Shown in pieces: positions 54,142-62,748 of a stretch of DNA of 64,000 nucleotides (its first letter is position 1; every line of letters starts with the position of its first letter). The position numbers and the translations under genes were made by a program. Where the stretch lies: assembly GCA_963805915.1 (NCBI GenBank), contig CAWDWD010000019.1, forward strand, positions 62,001 through 126,000. Reading direction: 5' to 3'. Origin of the DNA: JAEULH01 sp963805915 (lineage in GTDB: Bacteria > Pseudomonadota > Alphaproteobacteria > Rhodospirillales > Defluviicoccaceae). Below the pieces are notes generated by a model. That model did no database searches, was not told where the DNA came from, and saw nothing but the letters and a program-made list of their open reading frames with translations.

Positions 54142-55252
54142 ATGGTTGAGTGGCATTCATTTCCGGTATTCGCGCGCTTGGCGGTTGCGGCCGCGCTGGC
54201 GCTGGCCTTGGCCGCTCCGGCTCACGCGAAAAACGCGCCCGGCGGCGAATTCGGGCGATCAGGCGGCAAGCGCGCTGCCGAGCCTCGTTATCGAGCCGGG
54301 CGGCGTCACCGTCTCGGGGCTCTCATCGGGCGGCTATATGGCCCATCAGATGCACGTGGCCCACTCGGCCTCGATCGCCGGCGCGGGCGTCATCGCCGGC
54401 GGCCCCTACCATTGCGCCGGAAGCGGCTTTCCGTTGAACCTGCTGCGCACCTACGATACCTGCATGAATCTGCTCGATCTCATCCCGTTCAGGGGGCCGC
54501 CGGAGCTCGCCCCGAGCGTCGAACAGACCAGGCGCGAAGCGCTCAAGGGCAGGATCGACGATCCGGCGCACCTGCGCGGCGCCAAGGTGTACCTGTTCTC
54601 CGGACGGCTCGACGACACCGTGCCGCAGCCGGTCATGGACGTTGTGAAGGCCTACTACGAGACCTTCGTGGATCCGCGCGACATCGCCTACGTCAACAAC
54701 ATCCGCGCCAACCACGCGATGATTACCCAAGACTTCGGCAACGCCTGCGACACCTCGAAATCGCCCTTCCTCAACGACTGCGACTACGACGCGGCGGGCG
54801 CCATTCTCGAACGGTTGTACGGGCCCCTGCGCCGCCCCGGCGGCGAGCGCGGCGAGATGCTGAGCTTCGATCAGGGCGCATTCGATTCGGCCGCGGCGCG
54901 CCACGGCCTCGCCGCGGTCGGTCGCGTCTTCGTCCCCGAGGCCTGCGCCAGCGGCGCACCCTGCCGGCTTCACGTCGCCTTCCACGGTTGCCAGCAGAGC
55001 GACGAGGTCATCGGCGACGCCTTCTATGACCATGCCGGCTACAACCGCTGGGCCGCGGCCAACAACATCGTCGTGCTCTATCCGCAAGCCGCGGCGGTGC
55101 GCAACCGGATCCTCGGCGTCTCGCTGCCGTGGCCCAACCCCAAGGGGTGCTGGGACTGGTGGGGCTACACCGGCGCGGATTTCGACGTGAAAAGCGGCCC
55201 CCAGATCGCCGCCGTCAACGCGATGATCGAACGCCTGAGCGGGGGCCGCTAA
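54142..55252 (+). CDS. PHA depolymerase-like secreted esterase (type 2 catalytic domain), frameshifted
   Basis: A ~369-residue alpha/beta hydrolase like short-chain polyhydroxyalkanoate depolymerases. The catalytic Ser is in VSGLSSGGYMAHQMHVAH. An Asp candidate is in LFSGRLDDTVPQPV, the oxyanion stretch is RLHVAFHGCQQS, and it ends with CWDWWGYTGADF. The signal peptide MVEWHSFPVFARLAVAAALA to APAHAKNAP starts at ATG 54142 in one frame, but the mature part (ANSGDQAASALPSLVIEPGG) is in another. Removing one base near 54240 in CCCGGCGGCG joins them. PHA depolymerases release hydroxybutyrate units. Substrate preference is inferred only. Confidence 0.84.
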
Positions 55253-55349
55253 CGAACGGCGCGGCCGGTCGCGACCTCGGGCTTTCGTTTCGACCTCGGG
55301 CCCCCGATGCGACCTCGGCCCCCGTTGCGGCCGCGGGCCAGAGCGCGGC

Positions 55350-55365
55350 TGTTTCATGTGAAACA
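55350..55365. promoter_or_regulatory. parS-like ParB-binding site
   Basis: TGTTTCATGTGAAACA matches the canonical chromosomal parS TGTTTCACGTGAAACA at 15 of 16 positions. Both 7-base arms are intact, and only the centre is TG instead of CG. It is in non-coding DNA between two gene ends, as a free centromere-like site should be. ParB would load here to organise origin segregation. parA/parB are not in this window. Confidence 0.6.
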
Positions 55366-55402
55366 AAAAGAGAACACAGAAAAACTACTTTGGGCAAGCG
55401 TT

Positions 55403-55445
55403 CATAGGTCAGAATGACCTATGAAATGGGTCATTCTGACCTATG
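55403..55445. repeat. 17-bp inverted repeat with nested half-sites
   Basis: CATAGGTCAGAATGACC (55403-55419) and its exact reverse complement GGTCATTCTGACCTATG (55429-55445) flank a 9-base spacer. The left arm with its next bases is itself a palindrome, ATAGGTCA-GAA-TGACCTAT. It lies 38 bases after the parS-like site and between two gene 3' ends. It could be a protein-binding array or a bidirectional transcription stop; no T-run supports the latter. Confidence 0.85.
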
Positions 55446-55677
55446 GGATTTCGCTTAACATATTGATATTGAAAACTTCGCCATTTCGGGACGAGAAGAA
55501 AATCGCACTCACCCGGCTGCGCCCGCCCCTTCCCGGCCCGTCGCTCCCGGCGTCGCCCGGCTCATCGCTGCCGGCCCTTCGCCTGTCGCCTCGAGTATAG
55601 CATGTTTCCCCGCGCCGAGACGTCCCTGGAGCTCGGCTCAGGCGGACTCCCTGCCGGTCAGCCGAGCCCATATCGTC

Positions 55678-56514
55678 TCAGTGACACATCAGCACGGGGG
55701 CGGTCATGTGGCCGAGCAGGTGGCGGGTCGCGCCGCCGAGGACCAGTTCGCGCCAGCGGGTGTGGCCGTAGGCGCCGCTGACGATCAGGTCGGCGCCGAT
55801 ATCGGCGGCGCGCGACAACAACACGTCGCCGACATTGATATCATCGGCGAACGCCTGCCGGGCCTCGGCCCTGACCCCGTGGCGGGCGAGATGCAGGCAG
55901 ATATCGGCGCTCGGGATCTGGCCGTGGCCTTCGGCCCCGCCATGCGGATTGACCGCAAGCACACTGACCGTCTTGGCCTTGACCAGGAAGGGTAAAGCAT
56001 CGTTGACCGCGCGCGTCGCGAGACGGCTCGCGTCCCAGGCGACAAGAACATGTTCGCCGATGACCGGATACTCGCCGACGCGGGGAATGACGAGGACCGG
56101 GCGGCCCAGCGACAAGATCAGGTGATCGGGGATCGCCGGATCGTCGCTCGCGTCCTCGCCCGACGGATCGCGCTGGCCGACGATGGCGACATCGGTATAG
56201 CGGGCATGCAGCGCCAGAACCGGCAGCGGATCGCCGCCGACCGCGCGCCATTCGGCCGCCACGCCCGCGCGGCCGACGCGCTCGCGGAACGCCGCCTCGG
56301 CCCGCGCCGCCGCTTCCGCGGCGAGATCAGCCTGCGCCTTGAGCACGTCCTCGCCGATCTGCATGCGGATATAGTTGGGTATCCGCGGGTGGGCGATGGC
56401 GTAGACGCCGATGAGGTGGGCATCGTGCGCCCGGGCCAGACCAATGGCCGCGTCCAGCCGCGCGCTCGCGTGCCGGCCCTGATCGATGTGCACCAACAGA
56501 TCCTTGAGTGACAT
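55678..56514 (-). CDS. Universal stress protein, tandem UspA type
   Basis: A 278-residue protein starting at MSLKDLLVHIDQGRHA (GGGGAG upstream of the ATG ending at 56514). Two UspA folds are present. The first covers about 1-145 and lacks a clean nucleotide loop. The second has HVLVAWDASRLATRAVNDAL and ends with the ATP-type loop VSGAYGHTRWRELVLGGATR, then the LLGHMTAPVLMCH strand. Such proteins bind ATP and help survival in starvation or oxidative stress. It is transcribed alone. Confidence 0.9.
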   Translation of the reverse strand: MSLKDLLVHIDQGRHASARLDAAIGLARAHDAHLIGVYAIAHPRIPNYIRMQIGEDVLKAQADLAAEAAARAEAAFRERVGRAGVAAEWRAVGGDPLPVLALHARYTDVAIVGQRDPSGEDASDDPAIPDHLILSLGRPVLVIPRVGEYPVIGEHVLVAWDASRLATRAVNDALPFLVKAKTVSVLAVNPHGGAEGHGQIPSADICLHLARHGVRAEARQAFADDINVGDVLLSRAADIGADLIVSGAYGHTRWRELVLGGATRHLLGHMTAPVLMCH

Positions 56515-56749
56515 GACGCGCTCCCCGCCGGCCCTTGACGCGCAGCGCCCCTTCGGCGCTGGCACTGACGTCACCAGCTTAAGCGTCGATTGTAGAGGCC
56601 GGCCGCCGCGCTCGCCAAGCGTCCCGTCACGCCCCGTCTCGGCCATCATCGCGCGCGCGAACCGTAAATCCCGCTCGCAACGACGGGCGCGCGCACTAAC
56701 TTCATAACAATTCGCCAACCGCGAGAGGCCTTATGAGAACCACGCGCGC

Positions 56750-58261
56750 ATGTACGGCCTGACCACCGCGCCCGAACTCCGCAGGGAGGGGCTGGAATGG
56801 TTCAACGTCGAGCGTCCGCTGGCAATGGCCGATCTTCGCGGCCGCCTGACCATTCTCGATTTCTGGACCATGTGTTGCGTCAACTGTGTCCATGTTCAAC
56901 CAACTCTGCGGCGCATCGAGGAGGCCTTCGCCGCCGAGGTCGTGGTCATCGGCATCCACTCACCGAAGTTTCCGGCCGAGCGCGAGCGCGACGCGGTCGT
57001 CCACGCCATCGCCCGGTACGGCATCCGCCACCCGATCATCCATGATCCCGACCTGGTCTTGTGGAAGGACTATGGCGTCAGCGCGTGGCCAACCTTGGTG
57101 TTTATCGGTCCCGACGGCGGGGTCCTCGGCGATTTGCCCGGCGAGCCGGACCGCGACAAGATCATCGCCGGGATCGGCGGCATGGTTCGCGGCTGGCGCG
57201 GCCGCGAACGCGCGCGAGAACCGTTGCCGCTCGCCACCGCCGCCGGCGATGAAGGTGGCGGCGATGAAGGTGGCGGCTCGAGATTGCGCTATCCGACCAA
57301 GATCAAGCCCATCCCGCATATTGGTGGCGGGCTGGGTGGCGGGCTCTGGGCGTGCGCCGATAGCGGCCACCATCAGATCGTCGTGCTCGACGACCGCGGC
57401 CGCGAGCACCGCCGCTTCGGCCGGGGCCACCCCGGCTTTATCGATCTCGGCGCCGACGACAGCGCGTTCAACAGCCCGCAAGGCCTCGTCTGCGACGAGC
57501 GCTTCATTTATGTCGCCGATACCGGCAACCACGCCATCCGCCGCATCGAGATCGCCTCGGGATGCGTCGCGACGCTCGCCGGAACGGGTACGCGCGGCGC
57601 CGTTTTGCGAATTCCGGCGCGCGGCCATGAGGTCGAGCTGGCGTCGGTCTGGGACCTGGCGCTCAGTGGCTCGCGGCTGTTTTTCGCCAACGCCGGGACC
57701 CACCAGCTCGGCGAGCTCGATCTTGCCTCGGGCACGGTCCGGCCGCTCGCCGGGACCGGCCACGAGGGCCTGAGCGATGGAGCCGCGCGCGCCGCGCACC
57801 TGGCCCAACCCTCCGGCCTCGCCCTGGACGAGGCGGCCGCCACCTTGTACTTCGCCGACAGCGAAACCTCGGCGGTGCGCGCGCTCGATCTTCGCGGCCG
57901 AGCCGCCGGTGGATGCCAGGTCAGAACTCTCGTCGGCGACGGGCTGTTCTCGTTTGGCCGAAGCAACGGCCGGTTCGCCGACGCTCGCTTCCAGCATTGC
58001 CTCGGCCTCGACTGGTGGGACGGCGCGCTCATCGTCGCCGACAGCTACAATGCCGCGCTGCGCGTCGTCGATCTCGAGAACCGTCGGGTCACCGACTTTG
58101 GCGAAGCGGACTTCGTTTGGAGCGATGGCCTTGCCGGCTTCGCCGAACCATCGGGTGTTACCGTCGCCGGGCCGGGGCGGCTCCTCGTCGCCGACACTAA
58201 CCGCCATCGCTTGGTGGAACTGCTCGTGTCCGGCAGCGCGGCCCGCGCATGGACGGCTTGA
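56750..58261 (+). CDS. NHLRC2-like protein (thioredoxin domain plus NHL beta-propeller)
   Basis: A 503-residue protein. Residues ~1-150 are a thioredoxin-like domain with LTILDFWTMCCVNCVHVQPT, whose CCVNC matches the NHLRC2 active site (CCINC), and the cis-Pro region YGVSAWPTLVFIGPDG. Residues ~185-500 form an NHL propeller with repeated blades (FNSPQGLVCDERFIYVADTG, LAQPSGLALDEAAATLYFAD, FAEPSGVTVAGPGRLLVADT). The linker has a duplicated acidic-glycine unit (DEGGGDEGGG). No signal peptide is seen, so a cytosolic redox role is likely. The function of bacterial members is unknown. Confidence 0.88.
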   Translation: MYGLTTAPELRREGLEWFNVERPLAMADLRGRLTILDFWTMCCVNCVHVQPTLRRIEEAFAAEVVVIGIHSPKFPAERERDAVVHAIARYGIRHPIIHDPDLVLWKDYGVSAWPTLVFIGPDGGVLGDLPGEPDRDKIIAGIGGMVRGWRGRERAREPLPLATAAGDEGGGDEGGGSRLRYPTKIKPIPHIGGGLGGGLWACADSGHHQIVVLDDRGREHRRFGRGHPGFIDLGADDSAFNSPQGLVCDERFIYVADTGNHAIRRIEIASGCVATLAGTGTRGAVLRIPARGHEVELASVWDLALSGSRLFFANAGTHQLGELDLASGTVRPLAGTGHEGLSDGAARAAHLAQPSGLALDEAAATLYFADSETSAVRALDLRGRAAGGCQVRTLVGDGLFSFGRSNGRFADARFQHCLGLDWWDGALIVADSYNAALRVVDLENRRVTDFGEADFVWSDGLAGFAEPSGVTVAGPGRLLVADTNRHRLVELLVSGSAARAWTA

Positions 58262-58366
58262 CCGCCTGACACACGGGGCACCGGCGGCGCGGGCAACAGG
58301 ATGGTTTTGCCGATGATCGCGCGCCGGCGCGCTCGACGGCCGGTGTACGGCCGGTGTGTTTAACGA

Positions 58367-58531
58367 ATGGACGCCGTTTCCCTGTTCGCCATCGTCGTGT
58401 TCGCGGCGGCTTTATATTTTTTCGCGCGCGCCGAGCTCGACGAGCCGCTGGTCCGGCTGTTCTTCGCGGCCCTGATGGTGCTCTCCGCGATCGTCGGCGG
58501 GCTCGGTCTGCTGCTCAGGGCGCTGGGTTAG
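58367..58531 (+). CDS. Small two-helix membrane protein
   Basis: A 54-residue protein, two hydrophobic helices (VSLFAIVVFAAALYFFARAE and RLFFAALMVLSAIVGGLGLL) joined by ELDEPLV. No family recognised. Its stop codon overlaps the end of the convergent COQ9 gene by 4 bases. The hydrophobic pattern and compact fit between neighbours favour a real gene, though the ribosome binding site is weak. Confidence 0.5.
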   Translation: MDAVSLFAIVVFAAALYFFARAELDEPLVRLFFAALMVLSAIVGGLGLLLRALG

Positions 58532-59190
58532 GCGCCCCTCAAGCCTCCCGGCAGCCACGACATCGGGTTGAGCATCCGCCGCAGCCGGGTGCTCGCCTTT
58601 GGGATTTGCAGGACATTGTCGAGCCTGCGATCGAGAAACGCCCAGGTTTCGGCGGCGCCGTCGGAGTCGTCGTCGAGCCAATAGAGGACGGTCGCGACGT
58701 AGACCGGCGTCAACAAAAAGCGTTTCGAGTAGTAGTTGAAGTCGGTGGCGGTATCGCCGGCGGCGTACCAGATCGCATCGACCGTGCGCAGCGTATTGCC
58801 GGCCGCCGTGCCCGCGTTCTGCGGCAGGGCGAGGAACGACAGCGCCCGGCGGACCGCCTCCTTGCCGCCCGCGGCCAACTCGATCCGCATTCTCACCGCC
58901 GCGGCAACCCGCTCGCGCACCTTCATGGCCGCGGTGTCGCGGCTCGCCATTCCTCTCAGCATCTTGCGGTCGGAGAGATCCGACCAATGGCGCAAAACGC
59001 AAACGATGCCGCCGGGAAACACCCGAGCCGCGGTACCCGGTGGATAACCGGCGGCGCTCGCGGCCGCGGCTAGGCTCTTGGGCGTCCAGCCGTCGAACGC
59101 CACTTCCGGCAACATCGCCTCGACAATGGCGTCGCGGATGTCGCGCATCTCGTCTTCGGCCTGTTCGGCCGTCATCGGATCGCTGCTCAT
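58528..59190 (-). CDS. COQ9 family ubiquinone biosynthesis protein
   Basis: A 220-residue TetR-fold lipid-binding protein of the COQ9 family. An N-terminal helical domain (RDIRDAIVEAMLPEVAFDGW, SLAAAASAAGYPPGTAARVF) and the COQ9 core (AIWYAAGDTATDFNYYSKRF, LLTPVYVATVLYWLDDDSDG, TWAFLDRRLDNVLQIPK) are present. COQ9 presents quinone intermediates to COQ7 hydroxylase. The start is ATG at 59190 with GGAG upstream; it overlaps the stop of def by 4 bases, so the two are coupled. Confidence 0.92.
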   Translation of the reverse strand: MSSDPMTAEQAEDEMRDIRDAIVEAMLPEVAFDGWTPKSLAAAASAAGYPPGTAARVFPGGIVCVLRHWSDLSDRKMLRGMASRDTAAMKVRERVAAAVRMRIELAAGGKEAVRRALSFLALPQNAGTAAGNTLRTVDAIWYAAGDTATDFNYYSKRFLLTPVYVATVLYWLDDDSDGAAETWAFLDRRLDNVLQIPKASTRLRRMLNPMSWLPGGLRGA

Positions 59191-59831
59191 GACCACTCCG
59201 GTTCTGCTGCTGATTGATCGCCTGCTCGTTGATCGTCTGCTGGTTGATCGTCTGCTGGTTGATCGTCTGCTGGTTGATTGGCCGGCCCCGCGGCCAAGCG
59301 CGGCGCGTAACGCTGGATTTCGTCGACGAAGCCGAGACCGCGCATGTCGCGCATCCGGTAGGGATAGAGGACGCCGTCGAGATGATCGCACTCATGCTGC
59401 ACGACGCGGGCGTGGAAGCCCTCGGCGATCCGCTCGATCGCCGCGCCGCCGAAGTCGACGCCGCGATAGCGGATCCTCCGGTAGCGGGGGACCGGTCCGG
59501 TCAGGCCGGGCAATGACAGGCAGGCCTCCCAGCCATCGTCCGTGGCGTCGTCGAGCGGCTCGATCGTCGGGTTGATCAGCACGGTCAGCGGCACCGCGCC
59601 GTCATTTCCGCCCAGCGCCGCGCCGGCGCGCGATTTCGGCACCTGGAAAACCACGACCCTCTTGCCGACGTGGACCTGGGGCGCCGCGAGGCCAATGCCG
59701 TTCGCGTCGATCATGGTCTCGATCATGTCGGCGACGAGGCGCGCGGTTTCCGCGCCGCTCGGCTTCGCGACAGGCTCGGCCACGGCCTTCAAAATCGGAT
59801 GGCCCATGCGCGCAATCTTGAGAATCGCCAC
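59187..59831 (-). CDS. def: Peptide deformylase with repeat tail
   Basis: A 214-residue metalloenzyme removing the N-formyl group from new proteins. Motifs: NGIGLAAPQVHVGKRVVVFQ, EACLSLPG (Ala for the usual Gly in EGCLS) and the metal site QHECDHLDGVLYPYRM. The start is GTG 59831 before AILKIARMGHPILK, with AAGGAG upstream. The C-terminus adds PADDQ units (QPADDQPADDQPADDQ) coded by 15-bp repeats, beyond the normal end of the fold. Its stop overlaps the COQ9 start. It may be one of several deformylases. Confidence 0.92.
   Translation of the reverse strand: MAILKIARMGHPILKAVAEPVAKPSGAETARLVADMIETMIDANGIGLAAPQVHVGKRVVVFQVPKSRAGAALGGNDGAVPLTVLINPTIEPLDDATDDGWEACLSLPGLTGPVPRYRRIRYRGVDFGGAAIERIAEGFHARVVQHECDHLDGVLYPYRMRDMRGLGFVDEIQRYAPRLAAGPANQPADDQPADDQPADDQRAGDQSAAEPEWS
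59215..59274. repeat. Four 15-bp tandem repeats in the 3' end of def
   Basis: Units TGATCGTCTGCTGGT at 59230-59244, 59245-59259 and 59260-59274, with a diverged unit at 59215-59229. In frame on the minus strand they code for PADDQ-type pentapeptides at the end of peptide deformylase. Confidence 0.9.
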
Positions 59832-59982
59832 CTTGGCCCCGCTCCTTGCCGAACATATCTTTGCGAAAGGTAATGTCGGTATACTAAAGCGAGGCGACAA
59901 GCCTTCACAGGCCCGCCGGGGGCGTGTTACAAGCCCGGTTCCTGGGATTTCAGTCTATGGTTGGAGAGAAGGCGAGCAACAC

Positions 59983-60186
59983 GTGCAAGTTATGGTCCGT
60001 GACAATAATGTCGATCAAGCCTTGAAGGCTCTGAAGAAAAAAATGCAGCGCGAAGGCATTTTCCGCGAGATGAAGCTGCGGCGATCCTACGAAAAGCCGT
60101 CGGAGCGGCGCGCGCGCGAGAAGGCCGAAGCCGTTCGCCGAGCCCGCAAGCTCGAGCGCAAGCGTCTGGAGCGCGAAGGCTTCTAG
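59983..60186 (+). CDS. rpsU: 30S ribosomal protein S21
   Basis: A 67-residue highly basic protein starting at GTG 59983: VQVMVRDNNVDQALKALKKK, then REGIFREMKLRRSYEKPSER and an Arg/Lys/Glu-rich C-terminal helix. S21 is a small-subunit protein needed for early steps of initiation at Shine-Dalgarno sites. GGAGAG lies 15 bases upstream, further than normal. It is alone on its strand between def and the aminotransferase gene. Confidence 0.95.
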   Translation: MQVMVRDNNVDQALKALKKKMQREGIFREMKLRRSYEKPSERRAREKAEAVRRARKLERKRLEREGF

Positions 60187-60334
60187 AGCCGGCGCGCGCG
60201 CCCGTTCTCTCTCCACCGCCTCACGACCATGGATCCGTGAAGTCCGCGGGCCTCATGCCGCGCCGGGTGAAAGCGGTCCGCCATCATCACGCCCCTTCCG
60301 CGCGCCGCGAAAAATGACGTAAGCTTGACGCGTC

Positions 60335-61187
60335 ATGGCAAAAGCAAAAACCGGCAAGGTGATCACCTACGCGGACGGCCGCTGGCGCAAAGGCAGCCCG
60401 GCGATCATCGGCGCCAAGAGCCACGCGATGTGGCTTTCCTCCGTCGTCTTCGACGGAGCGCGCTCGTTCGCCGGCGCCGCGCCCGACCTCGATCGCCATT
60501 GCGCCCGGGTGATCGCGTCCGGCAAGGTTCTCGGCCTTGCCTCACCGCTAACCGCGCGCGAGATCGAGGCCCTGGCCTGGGAAGGTATCCGCCGGTTTCC
60601 CGACCGCGCGGAACTTTATATCTGCCCGATGCTTTACGCCGAAGCCGGCTTTATCGTCCCCGAAGCGCAGAGCACCCGCTTCGCGATGACGGTCTACGAG
60701 TTCGGCCTTACCCAGCGACGCCGGCTTCAGCGCCTGCCTGTCGAGCTTCCGCCGGCCGGCCAGGGACATGGCGCCGACCGAGGCCAAGGCCTCGTGCCTG
60801 TACCCCAATGTCGCCCGGGCCGCGCGCGAGGCGGCCGCGCGCGGCTTCGACAGCGCCGTCGTGCTCGACCCCAACGGCAACGTCGCCGAGTTCGCCTACA
60901 TGAACCTGTTCTTCGCCCGCGACGGCGTCGTCCACACGCCCTCGGCCAATGGCACGTTTCTCAACGGGATCACCCGTCAGCGTATCGCCGGCCTGCTCCG
61001 CGCCGCCGGCGTCGAGGTGATCGAGCGCGCGGTCGATTTCTCCGAAGTGCTGGCGGCCGACGAGATCTTCGCCACCGGCAATTACGGCAAGGTCATGCCG
61101 TGCACCCGTATCGAGGACCGGCCGCTCGACACCGGCGCGCTCTACCGCCAGGCCCGCGAACTCTACTTCGCCTTCGCCCGCGCCTGA
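60335..61187 (+). CDS. Class IV aminotransferase (branched-chain amino acid type), frameshifted
   Basis: A ~283-residue fold-type IV PLP enzyme. The first frame has ITYADGRWRKGSPAIIGAKS, VVFDGARSFAGAAPDLDRHC and MLYAEAGFIVPE. Near 60712, after VYEFGL, the frame changes to one giving SDAGFSACLSSFRRPARDMA, PTEAKASCLYPNVARAAREA with the PLP Lys in EAKAS, VVLDPNGNVAEFAYMNLFFA and ATGNYGKVMPCTRIEDRPLD. One extra base in CTTACCCAGC explains it. Branched-chain aminotransferase is most likely, but D-amino acid types share the fold. Confidence 0.86.
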
Positions 61188-61320
61188 GCCTCTCGGCCGC
61201 CACGGCGGCTTCCTGTTCAAGACGAGCTGGGGTCATTGCAAGGAGACCAAGCGGCCCGGCGGTCCGCCGTTCCTTCCGCCGTTTAACCCATGTCAAGCCG
61301 CCGGTGGGCGCCGGCGGGGC

Positions 61321-62505
61321 ATGGTGCGGACGATCGTGGCGGCGGGGATGATGAGCAAACGACAGCGCGTGTTTGTCTGGTTGGGCGCGGCGGCGGCGGT
61401 GGCGGTCGTCCTGTACGTGCTCGGCCCGGCGCTCGCGCCGTTCTACGTAAGCTTGGCGCTGGCGGTGGTTTTGGTGCCGCTGTGCGACCGTCTGGAGAGC
61501 TGGCGCCTGCCGCGGACGGTGGCGGTTATCGTCGTCATGGCCACCTTCACGCTGGCGCTCGTTGCCGCCGTTTTGGTGCTGGTGCCGATCCTGGTCCAGC
61601 AGGCGGCCGGATTCGTGTCGTCGCTGCCCCAGTTTGCCCAGAAGGCCATGGGGTACCTTCAGCACCTTTCCGATCTGCTCCAGCAGCGCTATGGCATCGA
61701 CGTCGTCAAGGAGCTTGAGAGCTCGCTCGGCGGCGGCGAGCGGCTGGTCGGCTGGTTCACCGGCATGGCCGGCCGCCTGCTCAGCAGCGGGATGACGCTG
61801 ACGACCGGACTGCTCACCGCCGGCATCGTCCTTGTCGTCGTCTTTTTCCTCTTGCGCGACTTTCCCAAGATCGTCGAGCGGGTGAACGGCTGGCTGCCCA
61901 CGGACTACGCGCCGTCGATCCGGCGCATGGCCGATCAGGCCTACGATACTCTGGCCGGCTTCATCCGCGGCCAAAGCCTGGTGTGCCTGATCCTCGGCAC
62001 GTTCTATGCCGCATCCTTGACCCTGATCGGTCTCGACTTCGGCCTGCTCGTCGGCTTCTGCATCGGCCTGATCTCGTTCATCCCCTACGCCGGGGCGACG
62101 CTCGGGCTGATTACCGCCATGGGCCTCGCGTTGATGCAGTTCAACTCCTGGCTGATGATCGGCGGGGTGGCCGCGATCTTCTTTGTCGGCCAGGCGGTCG
62201 AGGGCAATTTCCTGGTCCCGGTTCTGGTCGGCGACCGGGTGCGGCTTCATCCGATATGGGTCATTTTCGGACTCTATGTCGGCGGCAGCCTGTTCGGTTT
62301 TTTCGGGATCCTTCTCGCCGTGCCGATCACCGCGCTGGTCGGCGTCGCCGCGCGCTTCGCTCTCACGGCATACCTCGACAGCGATCTTCGCCGCGGCCGC
62401 GCCTCGGATCCGCGGAACGAACCGGCGCTGATGTTGCCGAGCGAGGCTACAGCCAGCCGATCCGGCGGAGGACCAACCACCGCAGCCCCAACAGGACAAT
62501 CATGA
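61321..62505 (+). CDS. AI-2E family transporter (PerM-like)
   Basis: A 394-residue membrane protein with about seven to eight helices (VFVWLGAAAAVAVVLYVLGP, VAVIVVMATFTLALVAAVLV, LLTAGIVLVVVFFLLRDFPK). A soluble insert (~110-160) and the signatures VCLILGTFYAASLTLIGLDF, FIPYAGATLGLITAMGLALM and GQAVEGNFLVPVLVGDRVRL follow. The family includes Na+/H+ antiporters and putative exporters. The autoinducer name does not establish quorum sensing. The start is uncertain between ATG 61321, 61348 and 61351. Confidence 0.9.
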   Translation: MVRTIVAAGMMSKRQRVFVWLGAAAAVAVVLYVLGPALAPFYVSLALAVVLVPLCDRLESWRLPRTVAVIVVMATFTLALVAAVLVLVPILVQQAAGFVSSLPQFAQKAMGYLQHLSDLLQQRYGIDVVKELESSLGGGERLVGWFTGMAGRLLSSGMTLTTGLLTAGIVLVVVFFLLRDFPKIVERVNGWLPTDYAPSIRRMADQAYDTLAGFIRGQSLVCLILGTFYAASLTLIGLDFGLLVGFCIGLISFIPYAGATLGLITAMGLALMQFNSWLMIGGVAAIFFVGQAVEGNFLVPVLVGDRVRLHPIWVIFGLYVGGSLFGFFGILLAVPITALVGVAARFALTAYLDSDLRRGRASDPRNEPALMLPSEATASRSGGGPTTAAPTGQS

Positions 62506-62713
62506 TCGCCATCATCGCGAAGAATGCGACGAAGAGTGCGGCAGGGTTGTCGGGATCATCCGCACCTTGCGGGATCGTCCATGACGTTGCCGGCGTCGCT
62601 TGGCGTGGCCAGTGTTTCCTGACAATGTAGCAAAGTTGTAAGGTGCCGCGTGTCCGCGCGGTGCATATCCTGAGCATCGCCTTGCGGCCACGACCGGCTT
62701 GCGAGGCGGGCAA
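62447..62713 (-). CDS. Possible small membrane protein, start uncertain
   Basis: The last ~45 residues (DDPDNPAALFVAFFAMMAIM then IVLLGLRWLVLRRIGWL) look like a soluble tip and one membrane helix with a basic end. The upstream part is Arg-rich and not convincing. A one-base change near 62570 would link an ATG (MDDPAR) to it. It overlaps the end of the AI-2E family gene. Treat as tentative. Confidence 0.3.
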   Translation of the reverse strand: MPASQAGRGRKAMLRICTARTRGTLQLCYIVRKHWPRQATPATSWTIPQGADDPDNPAALFVAFFAMMAIMIVLLGLRWLVLRRIGWL

Positions 62714-62748
62714 ACCATGAACAAACCTGGACGCGGGGCACGCGAAGC

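Larger units (their letters stand above)
55253..55677. other. Non-coding region between two gene 3' ends with repeats, parS-like site and palindrome
   Basis: About 425 bases between convergent genes. It holds three degenerate 19-20 base tandem units (CGACCTCGGG-type, 55271-55328), a parS-like site (55350-55365), an AT-rich stretch, and a long inverted repeat (55403-55445). Short frames on either strand here are Arg/Gly/Ser-rich shadows without ribosome binding sites. Confidence 0.6.

Noticed and set aside
61321..62505. Autoinducer-2 export as evidence of quorum sensing
   Set aside because: The AI-2E family name is historical; members include Na+/H+ antiporters and no lux genes are present.
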